Part shown: positions 1-5,496 of the stretch, piece by piece | How the letters are laid out: the number at the start of each line of letters is the position of its first letter | Position numbering within the stretch: the stretch's first letter is position 1 | Assembly: GCA_002450295.1 (NCBI GenBank) | Contig: DJYX01000264.1 | Location: 6,465-15,551, forward strand | Direction of reading: 5' to 3' | From: Deltaproteobacteria bacterium UBA6967 | GTDB lineage: Bacteria > SAR324 > NAC60-12 | Length of the DNA: 9,087 bases | The notes under the pieces: generated by a model | Databases searched by the model: none | Seen by the model: only the letters and a program-made list of their open reading frames with translations | Told to the model about the DNA's origin: nothing | Program-made: the position numbers and the translations under genes

Positions 1-398
1 CCTTTCCCTTTTGCTAACGCCTGCTCAACAATTGGATAGCCTTCCACGATCACGTGCTCTTGATGGTTTTTCATCAAGTGGTTCAGGGCAAAGAATTCCA
101 TTAGTAGCATCCCAAAGTGCTTGAAACATTCATGCGCCCATTGGGAACGAATGGATTCAGAGATATCTGGAAAGACACGTCCCAGTTGGACTTTTGCGAT
201 TCCTCTCTCCTTGGGAAGTAGCCAATAAGAAAGATTACCAATACCACGACCAATCTTTTGCAGTTGACTTAGCGTGAGTCGATCGCCCAACCACAAACCG
301 AATTTGAAGAGTTGATATTGCAGATTTCGGCTGAGTCGAATGGTCCAGAACGCTCGTGGGTCTTTGCGAAACTGGGAGTAAGAAATTGAATCAGTCAT
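1..398 (-). CDS. LpxL/HtrB-family lipid A (lysophospholipid) acyltransferase, N-terminal part
   Basis: Partial gene: the start is at 398 and the C-terminal part lies beyond the left edge, leaving 132 codons. The translation begins MTDSISYSQFRKDPRAFW and continues with the layout typical of the N-terminus of inner-membrane acyltransferases that add secondary acyl chains to lipid A: a weakly hydrophobic segment, then 'LSYWLLPKERGIAKVQLGRV', 'FPDISESIRSQWAHECFKHF' and 'GMLLMEFFAL'. The catalytic HX4(D/E) motif of the family would come just after the visible end, so catalytic competence cannot be judged. The ATG lies inside the last codons of thrC (8-base overlap) and has no clear Shine-Dalgarno sequence of its own, which suggests translational coupling to thrC. 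Family assignment is fairly secure. The exact acyl-chain position (LpxL, LpxM or a related enzyme) is not determinable. Confidence 0.75.
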   Translation of the reverse strand, partial: MTDSISYSQFRKDPRAFWTIRLSRNLQYQLFKFGLWLGDRLTLSQLQKIGRGIGNLSYWLLPKERGIAKVQLGRVFPDISESIRSQWAHECFKHFGMLLMEFFALNHLMKNHQEHVIVEGYPIVEQALAKGK

Positions 399-1782
399 AC
401 TTAGGAACTGTCTTTTCCAGGAAGTCCCGGACTGCCTCAGAAGTTGCTGGCAAACGATGACATCTTGTATCCCTGTTGCGCAGACTGGCCAATTCAGAGG
501 GCTCTGGAGGAGGATTGCCCGTGGCTCGTTCGATAGCGCCAGCAAACTTTGCGGGGTGTGCACATGCCAAGCTGATCACAGGACTGGACGATGAAATTTT
601 CTGCGCTGCTGCATACCCAACCGCAGAATGTGGATCTAACAGGTAACCATGCTTTGAATGCACCTCTTGGATGGTTGCCACAGTCTCTTCATCATCCACA
701 CGAACCGACTCGAACTGAGCTTGAGCCTTCTTTAGGTGGTTTCCAGTGAGAGTTAATTTCCCCGAAGCCTGAAATTCCATCATCCAACTTCGTAAAATTT
801 TAGGGTCTTTATCACACAAGTCGTAGAGGTAGCGTTCCAAGTTACTTGAAATTTGGATATCCATTGAGGGGCTAAGCGTTTCTTGAACGCCTTCTTGATA
901 GTATTCACCCTTAATGAACAGACGATGGAGGATATCATTTGAATTAGTGGCTACAATTAGTTTCTCAACAGGTAGCCCCATTTGCTGAGCATAATATCCT
1001 GCCAGTACATTTCCGAAATTTCCGGTGGGTACTGAGAAAACAACTGGACTTTCAGCACTTGGCGCCACACGACAGTGGGCATATATGTAATAGACAATTT
1101 GGGCGAGAACTCTAGCCCAATTGATTGAATTGACAGCCCCCAATCGCTGAGTTTTTTTAAATTCCACATCGTTGAAAAGAGCTTTGACAATATTTTGAGC
1201 ATCGTCAAAGGTTCCATCCACAGCAAGGTTGTGTACATTTTCATCTGTCACTGTAACCATCTGCAGTTCTTGTATGGGGCTGACTCGGCCAAAAGGATGC
1301 AACATAAAGATTTCGAGATTCTTACGGTGTCGCACACCATGAATGGCAGCGCTACCAGTATCTCCTGAAGTTGCCCCTAGAATTCGTAACCGTTCACCCC
1401 TTCTGTTCAGGAGGCACTCAAAAAGGTTCCCCAACAACTGAAGAGCCACGTCCTTAAAAGCGTAAGTGGGACCATGGAATAATTCTAGTACATGTATTGA
1501 AGATACTTGAACAACTGGGGTGATGCTTGATGTTCGAAAACTTCTGTAGCACTGTTGAATCATTGCTTTTAATTCTGATCTGTCAACAGACTCCCCCACA
1601 AACAAATCAAGTACTTCAAGACAAAGATCTTGGTATGTCAAGGAACGCCAATCTTGAAGCTTCTCTTTAATACTTGGCAACTCTTGGGGAATTAATAGAC
1701 CTCCATCTTCAGCAAGGCCCATCATGACTGCATCATCAAAATTTAGCTCACTCACTCCTCCGCGGGTACTGCAATACTTCAT
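391..1782 (-). CDS. thrC: Threonine synthase
   Basis: PLP enzyme that converts O-phospho-L-homoserine to L-threonine and phosphate, the last step of threonine biosynthesis in the cytoplasm. The 463-residue product begins MKYCSTRGGVSELNF, the usual threonine synthase N-terminus. It carries the PLP-lysine motif 'LFHGPTYAFKDVALQLLGN' (K110), the glycine-rich 'ILGATSGDTGSAAIHG' (about 134-149), 'GRVSPIQELQMVTV' (about 165-178) and the phosphate-binding 'VPTGNFGNVLAGYYA' (about 251-265). Length and motif order match the E. coli/yeast-type family, slightly longer than the E. coli enzyme. The start is supported by an AGGAA Shine-Dalgarno sequence at 1787-1791, 4 bases before the ATG. The downstream acyltransferase gene starts within its last codons, so the two are probably one transcription unit. 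There is no leader peptide or attenuator visible in the 93 bases upstream. Confidence 0.97.
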   Translation of the reverse strand: MKYCSTRGGVSELNFDDAVMMGLAEDGGLLIPQELPSIKEKLQDWRSLTYQDLCLEVLDLFVGESVDRSELKAMIQQCYRSFRTSSITPVVQVSSIHVLELFHGPTYAFKDVALQLLGNLFECLLNRRGERLRILGATSGDTGSAAIHGVRHRKNLEIFMLHPFGRVSPIQELQMVTVTDENVHNLAVDGTFDDAQNIVKALFNDVEFKKTQRLGAVNSINWARVLAQIVYYIYAHCRVAPSAESPVVFSVPTGNFGNVLAGYYAQQMGLPVEKLIVATNSNDILHRLFIKGEYYQEGVQETLSPSMDIQISSNLERYLYDLCDKDPKILRSWMMEFQASGKLTLTGNHLKKAQAQFESVRVDDEETVATIQEVHSKHGYLLDPHSAVGYAAAQKISSSSPVISLACAHPAKFAGAIERATGNPPPEPSELASLRNRDTRCHRLPATSEAVRDFLEKTVPKYD

Positions 1783-1786
1783 TTAT

Positions 1787-1791
1787 TTCCT
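1787..1791 (-). promoter_or_regulatory. Ribosome binding site of thrC
   Basis: Reads AGGAA on the minus strand, 4 bases before the ATG at 1782. It supports that start over any internal methionine. Confidence 0.6.
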
Positions 1792-1875
1792 GAATAAACT
1801 ATGATCATCTAGGTTGTAAAATAGGGTGCTCCAGCACAGAATGAGATTTGTTAAGCGAATCAATGAGGTAATGTT

Positions 1876-2109
1876 TCAAAGCCCTTGCATCCACCACGTC
1901 AGCACTAATTTTGCTTCTCTTTCTCTAAAAGAATTTTCATCGATCTTGCCAAGAGCAAATCCATCCCGAAGATAGTGAAGCTTCGCCAAGCATTCTTTTC
2001 GGCTCTCACAGTGGCTCCAGCCTTTCTCCTTCCGATACACCAATTGATAGTATTCCTCGTCATCAACCAAGATCGGGTGATCAATAGAATGCGGCGTAAG
2101 ATTGATCAT
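1876..2109 (-). CDS. Small hypothetical protein with SHOCT-like C-terminal hairpin
   Basis: A 77-residue, charged, tryptophan-containing, probably cytosolic protein; I do not recognise the family with certainty. The C-terminal part, about residues 46-70 ('LHYLRDGFALGKIDENSF' followed by REREAKLV), follows the pattern of short C-terminal oligomerisation (SHOCT-like) hairpins: helix, G-K-I turn, acidic/F, second helix. The N-terminal half has no recognised motif and no signal peptide or membrane segment. The only possible start in frame is the ATG at 2109, because a stop lies three codons upstream. That ATG overlaps the lnt ATG (2108) on the other strand. thrC lies 93 bases downstream in the same direction, so co-transcription is possible. 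No strong Shine-Dalgarno sequence is visible, and a chance ORF cannot be fully excluded. Confidence 0.5.
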   Translation of the reverse strand: MINLTPHSIDHPILVDDEEYYQLVYRKEKGWSHCESRKECLAKLHYLRDGFALGKIDENSFREREAKLVLTWWMQGL

Positions 2110-3781
2110 GACTAATTCTCATTGGACTAGGAGGGCATTCTGCAATCGTTGGCGTAGACTTTTTGTGGCCGCGAGCAGTGGGATAATGTTTGGTTTCAGT
2201 ACCCCAGGGTTCGGATTGCCATTACTGGGGCTAGTTTCCTTGGTGCCATTGTTAATTTTGTATGAAGAAATCCTCTCAATTCCCCAAAAGAGGCGCAAAT
2301 CATTTTTCAATATTCTTGGTTACAGTCTCGTTGCGGGGTCTATCAGTGCCGTGATTGGGGGCTATTGCATCACCAACAGCGCCCACGTGTATGGTCATCT
2401 GCCGCTACCGTTAGCTGTCTTAGTCACGGCTATTGGATATGGCCTTGAGGTTGGTCTGATTTTCTTCTTCTATTTTGGCTGCTTGCTTCCATTTCTACCT
2501 AAACATTCCTGGGCGGACCTGCCTGTACGTATTCTTTGGATTCTGATTCTAGAACCTCATTATCCTCGCCTGTTCGAATGGAGTCTTGGTGGATTCACTT
2601 ACTACAAAGTCCCATATATTGAGCAGTTCGCTGATATCATTGGTTCTTCAGGACTTAGCTTATTGAGTGTCGGCTGTAATCTTACATTCATCTTGGCCTG
2701 GCGTTGCCTAAAGCAACAAAACTATGCGTGGTTCAGCGTCAAGTTCGCAACAGTACTATTGATAACAGTGCATTTGCTAGCTGGAACCTATGGCTGGTGG
2801 CGTTTAGTAGAGTTGCAGGATTTCAAGTCAGAATCGCAGATTGAGGTAGTCTCTTTACAACCCAATTTCTCCTTAGCACAACTGGCTTCTAATCCTGATC
2901 TAGCTTACTCGGAACGCCTTCGGAATATTGATTCTTTGTTGGATGATTCGAGAAAGGCCCTAGCGAAAACCCATCGAGAAGAAAAAGATTTACCAAGAAT
3001 ACTTGTTTGGCCAGAATCTACCTTCCCAGCCCCAATTTTTAAAGATGCCTCTGCTAAAGAGCTGGTCTCAAATTTTGCCAAAGAAAAACGGGTACATATT
3101 CTGCTCAGTACTGTGGACTGGGAAATGCAGGTAGATGGTAATTACCGATTTTTTGGAATTTCCGTTTTGGTTGACCCTGAAGGAGAGGTTGCCGGACGCT
3201 ACAACAAGATCTTTTTAATCCCATTTGGGGAGAGTATTCCAGGTTCAAGTTTGTTTCCAAGTTGGGCTGCTTGGTTGAGAGAGATGATACCTAACATCTC
3301 AGAATTTGAGGCTGGCCAGGAATTCACAGCGATGCCAATTGGGGATGCCAAGATTTCGGCGCCTATTTGTTTCGACGGATTCTCACCAGAGATTATTCAG
3401 CAAATGGTCCTGAATGGGGCCAACCTGATTGTGTTGAGTGGAAACTTAGCTTGGTTTGGAAAATCCAATGCCGCCGACTATCTGGAAATGATTACGCGTT
3501 GGAGAAGTCTTGAGAACCGTGTGCCAGTGGTTTTTGCTACAAATAGCGGCTACAGTTCGTACTGGGATGCTACAGGTCAAGCTCTTACCAAGAGGATGGA
3601 ACTCTTCGAGGAAGGATATTTAGATGCGGTAATTGATTTAGCCACTTATAATTCTTGGTATCGTGAGAAATCAGGGTGGTTAGTGTGGGTCTATATTATC
3701 CTCAGTATGCTGGCTTTGGGATATTTGATTAGACGTAGGGAAAAGGCAACAACTAGTCAGGACGGCGCATCCGGCCTCTAA
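2108..3781 (+). CDS. lnt: Apolipoprotein N-acyltransferase
   Basis: Inner-membrane enzyme that transfers an acyl chain from phospholipid to the N-terminal cysteine of lipoproteins, the last step of lipoprotein maturation. The 557-residue product has several hydrophobic segments in the first 230 residues (for example about 18-54, 69-90, 99-125, 173-198), then a periplasmic nitrilase-like domain, then a C-terminal membrane segment (about 525-541). The catalytic triad positions are present: E303 in 'LVWPESTFPAP', K367 in 'RYNKIFLIPFGE' and C421 in 'PICFDGFSPE' (E267, K335 and C387 in E. coli). The residues after the cysteine are F-D, where most family members have Y-E. ATG 2108 is chosen; a TTG two codons upstream (2102) is possible, while later starts would cut into the first membrane helix. 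The start overlaps the divergent 77-residue gene, and the end overlaps the convergent recombinase gene by 29 bases. Confidence 0.95.
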   Translation: MTNSHWTRRAFCNRWRRLFVAASSGIMFGFSTPGFGLPLLGLVSLVPLLILYEEILSIPQKRRKSFFNILGYSLVAGSISAVIGGYCITNSAHVYGHLPLPLAVLVTAIGYGLEVGLIFFFYFGCLLPFLPKHSWADLPVRILWILILEPHYPRLFEWSLGGFTYYKVPYIEQFADIIGSSGLSLLSVGCNLTFILAWRCLKQQNYAWFSVKFATVLLITVHLLAGTYGWWRLVELQDFKSESQIEVVSLQPNFSLAQLASNPDLAYSERLRNIDSLLDDSRKALAKTHREEKDLPRILVWPESTFPAPIFKDASAKELVSNFAKEKRVHILLSTVDWEMQVDGNYRFFGISVLVDPEGEVAGRYNKIFLIPFGESIPGSSLFPSWAAWLREMIPNISEFEAGQEFTAMPIGDAKISAPICFDGFSPEIIQQMVLNGANLIVLSGNLAWFGKSNAADYLEMITRWRSLENRVPVVFATNSGYSSYWDATGQALTKRMELFEEGYLDAVIDLATYNSWYREKSGWLVWVYIILSMLALGYLIRRREKATTSQDGASGL

Positions 3782-4472
3782 TCCGGATTGGCTCTCCATA
3801 AACAGGATTCGTGCAAACCGTTTTCACAGTTTCCGTATACCAGTTACCACCGCGTTTTGCGGGAATGAGATTCTGGTTTAAATATTTTGCAATTTTGCTG
3901 TAACTGAGTTGCTCCATCTCTCTTTTTTGACGAATCAATTTAACAATTTCCACTTCCTCCTCGGCTGGGATCAATTTTTTATTCTGATAAACAAAGCCGT
4001 AGGGTGCATGGCCTACACGCTCTCCAATGCGACGCTTTCTCTCGATCAATTCGCGAGTTCTATCAGAAATCCTGCGTGATTCCCACTTCGACAAAATGCC
4101 GATGATGTTTAGAATGCGTTGTCCACAGGCTGTGGCTGTCTCAACGTTTTCCTCAATCGAGATTAGATTGACACCACTTTCATGACACAATTTCTGTAAA
4201 ACTTGCTGATGAAGATGAAGTACTCGCACCAACCGATCCAATCGAGGAACAATCAAAGTTGTAATTTCGCCTGATTCAGCAAGTTGCAAAACTTCAGCAA
4301 GACCTGATAAATCAAGAGTTGCACTGGTTTCGGCTTCATCTTGGATTATTCTCTTAAGCGTAAGATTTCTAGCGGCTGCAAAGTGTCTGATTTGTGACTC
4401 CTGCTCTTCAAGGGTAAAACCTTTAGGCTGAGTGCGTTGATAGTTAATTCGAATGTAGCCATAAACCGCCAT
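3753..4472 (-). CDS. Short serine-recombinase-family protein lacking the catalytic serine
   Basis: A 239-residue protein with an N-terminal resolvase/invertase-type domain (about 1-140) and the following 'Recombinase' DNA-binding domain (about 155-230: 'GHAPYGFVYQNKKL', 'SYSKIAKYLNQNLIPAKRGG', 'TNPVYGEP'). Family hallmarks are present: R8 in 'YGYIRIN', 'LEEQESQI', the 'RLDRLVR' motif with R80 and R83, and 'ESRRISDRT' at the start of the long E helix. The residue matching the nucleophilic serine (S10 of gamma-delta resolvase) is asparagine, codon AAC at 4443-4445, so DNA cleavage by the usual mechanism is not expected. It also ends just after the recombinase domain, without the zinc ribbon and coiled coil of large serine recombinases. 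The ATG at 4472 is preferred because AGAGGG lies 6 bases upstream and the protein then aligns with family N-termini; an ATG at 4544 would add 24 unrelated residues. It may be a decayed or a repurposed DNA-binding protein. Confidence 0.85.
   Translation of the reverse strand: MAVYGYIRINYQRTQPKGFTLEEQESQIRHFAAARNLTLKRIIQDEAETSATLDLSGLAEVLQLAESGEITTLIVPRLDRLVRVLHLHQQVLQKLCHESGVNLISIEENVETATACGQRILNIIGILSKWESRRISDRTRELIERKRRIGERVGHAPYGFVYQNKKLIPAEEEVEIVKLIRQKREMEQLSYSKIAKYLNQNLIPAKRGGNWYTETVKTVCTNPVYGEPIRIRGRMRRPD
3769..3788. repeat. Short inverted repeat in the lnt/recombinase 3' overlap
   Basis: ATCCGG, 8 bases, then CCGGAT: a perfect 6-base-pair stem over the lnt stop codon and the last codons of the convergent recombinase gene. 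ATCCGG also occurs as a direct repeat at 3781. No T-run follows on either strand, so it does not look like an intrinsic terminator. It may be chance. Confidence 0.3.
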
Positions 4473-4478
4473 AGTTTG

Positions 4479-4484
4479 CCCTCT
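4479..4484 (-). promoter_or_regulatory. Ribosome binding site deciding the recombinase start
   Basis: Reads AGAGGG on the minus strand, 6 bases before the ATG at 4472. It favours the 239-residue product over the longer reading from 4544. Confidence 0.6.
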
Positions 4485-4488
4485 GATT

Positions 4489-4509
4489 GTCCCACTTGAT
4501 TTCTGGGAC
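4489..4509. repeat. Perfect inverted repeat GTCCCA-N9-TGGGAC upstream of the recombinase
   Basis: Both 6-base arms match perfectly and lie in the 86-base divergent region, 17 to 37 bases before the recombinase start. The spacing suits an operator bound by a dimer, or a small hairpin in the recombinase leader. The odd-length symmetry, centred on base 4499, does not suit a serine-recombinase crossover site, which normally has a 2-base centre. The function is inferred only. Confidence 0.4.
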
Positions 4510-4547
4510 TTCGAGTAGAGTAAGGAATTGGAAATATAAATCATTTT

Positions 4548-4553
4548 GAAAGG
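4548..4553 (+). promoter_or_regulatory. Ribosome binding site of the secreted-protein gene
   Basis: GAAAGG, 5 bases before the ATG at 4559. An AT-rich stretch just upstream (TATAAA at 4535-4540) could be part of a promoter, but I see no convincing -35 partner. Confidence 0.45.
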
Positions 4554-4558
4554 TTTAG

Positions 4559-5404
4559 ATGGTTTGTCGGAATAGTCAATCAGTTTGTCAGATAAAACAA
4601 TTTTGTTTTATCATTTTGTCTTTTATCTTTTACAGTCTTTTTTCTCAGGATTTACTAGCGAATAATTACCTTTCACTGCTTCAAGAGGGATCCACTCTAC
4701 GCTACGAACATTGGAACTTAGATCGCAAAGAGGTAACAGGTTACAGTAATTTCCTCCAAATTTACCAAAATGAGGAACAACAATGGGTCGAGCAAAATGC
4801 CAACACTAAACCTGACGGGGGAGTCTTTACTCGCAAACAGCTAATTTTCACAGACAATGGTGAGATTGAAGAATACACTGAAGAAGACCTGAGAGATGTT
4901 TATCAGGTCTCAACGACTTACCGGGGGTCAACTTCAGAGTCTGTCCTCAATAGAGCAGGCGAAATTCGGAATTTTAAGCAACAACTTGAGAAGGGCACGG
5001 TCCCTCTGGAGTTGATAATGTTGCACATGCGATTGCTCATGCCTGAGCTCTTGAAGGATAGGGAAGTTAAATTCCCCATTTATGCGTCGATGTTAGCTTT
5101 GGAATTGGAAGAGCAAGGACTGCCTCAATCTCTGAGCCAATTGGAAATGATTGCAGAGCCCATCAAGAAACGAAATTATTCAGCTCCATGGGGTGCCCAA
5201 GAAGCACTTCAAGTGGACCTTTATCCTGCATCATGGACAGTTCGAGCCCTACTTCCTGCGGAAAAAAGTCGATTTCGTTTTGTGATAGCGACGAGCACTC
5301 CATATTTGATCTTGGAGTTTGAAGAAGGCAAAACTCGTCATACACTACTTGAATGGGACAATGGGGATTCAAAAATGATTGATGAGCTCAAACCACTGTT
5401 TTAA
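4559..5404 (+). CDS. Sec-exported protein of unknown function
   Basis: A 281-residue protein that I do not recognise. Residues 1-14 are polar with R4 and K13, residues 15-29 are strongly hydrophobic ('FCFIILSFIFYSLF'), and a signal-peptidase-I-like site follows at about A34 ('LLA' before NN). No cysteine follows at a lipobox, so it is predicted to be a soluble periplasmic or exported protein. The mature part alternates short beta-type stretches ('GSTLRYEHWNL', 'NFLQIYQ', 'KQLIFTDNG') with an internal helical region (about 150-190), and ends in beta-type 'FVIATSTPYLILEFEEG'. This faintly resembles periplasmic beta-barrel-like or open-sheet families such as DUF3108, but no motif settles it. It is divergent from the recombinase gene and lies 92 bases upstream of the TPR gene in the same direction, so it may be co-transcribed with the latter. 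Confidence 0.75.
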   Translation: MVCRNSQSVCQIKQFCFIILSFIFYSLFSQDLLANNYLSLLQEGSTLRYEHWNLDRKEVTGYSNFLQIYQNEEQQWVEQNANTKPDGGVFTRKQLIFTDNGEIEEYTEEDLRDVYQVSTTYRGSTSESVLNRAGEIRNFKQQLEKGTVPLELIMLHMRLLMPELLKDREVKFPIYASMLALELEEQGLPQSLSQLEMIAEPIKKRNYSAPWGAQEALQVDLYPASWTVRALLPAEKSRFRFVIATSTPYLILEFEEGKTRHTLLEWDNGDSKMIDELKPLF

Positions 5405-5496
5405 AAATGTGATAGACCCTGAATGCTAGTCCCTGTTCATTCCAAAAGTAACAGATTGACCGAATCTTGATCGAGTAAAGAACCCCACAGGTATTT

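Noticed and set aside
1826..1837. Hairpin GTGCT-CC-AGCAC upstream of thrC as an attenuator or terminator
   Set aside because: The stem is 5 base pairs at most with no U-tract and no threonine/isoleucine-rich leader peptide nearby.
1801..2110. TGATCAT words at about 1802 and 2103 as a paired regulatory site
   Set aside because: A 7-base word found twice is expected by chance, and the flanks do not match.
3769..3788. Possible bidirectional terminator between lnt and the recombinase gene
   Set aside because: The stem is only 6 base pairs and no T-run follows on either strand; both genes also still code through it.
4473..4544. Longer recombinase start at the ATG at 4544
   Set aside because: The extra 24 residues do not resemble the family N-terminus, they would cover the inverted repeat, and a good ribosome site precedes the ATG at 4472.
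5456..5492. Sigma-70 promoter for the TPR gene (TTGACC near 5456)
   Set aside because: No acceptable -10 hexamer lies 16-18 bases downstream.
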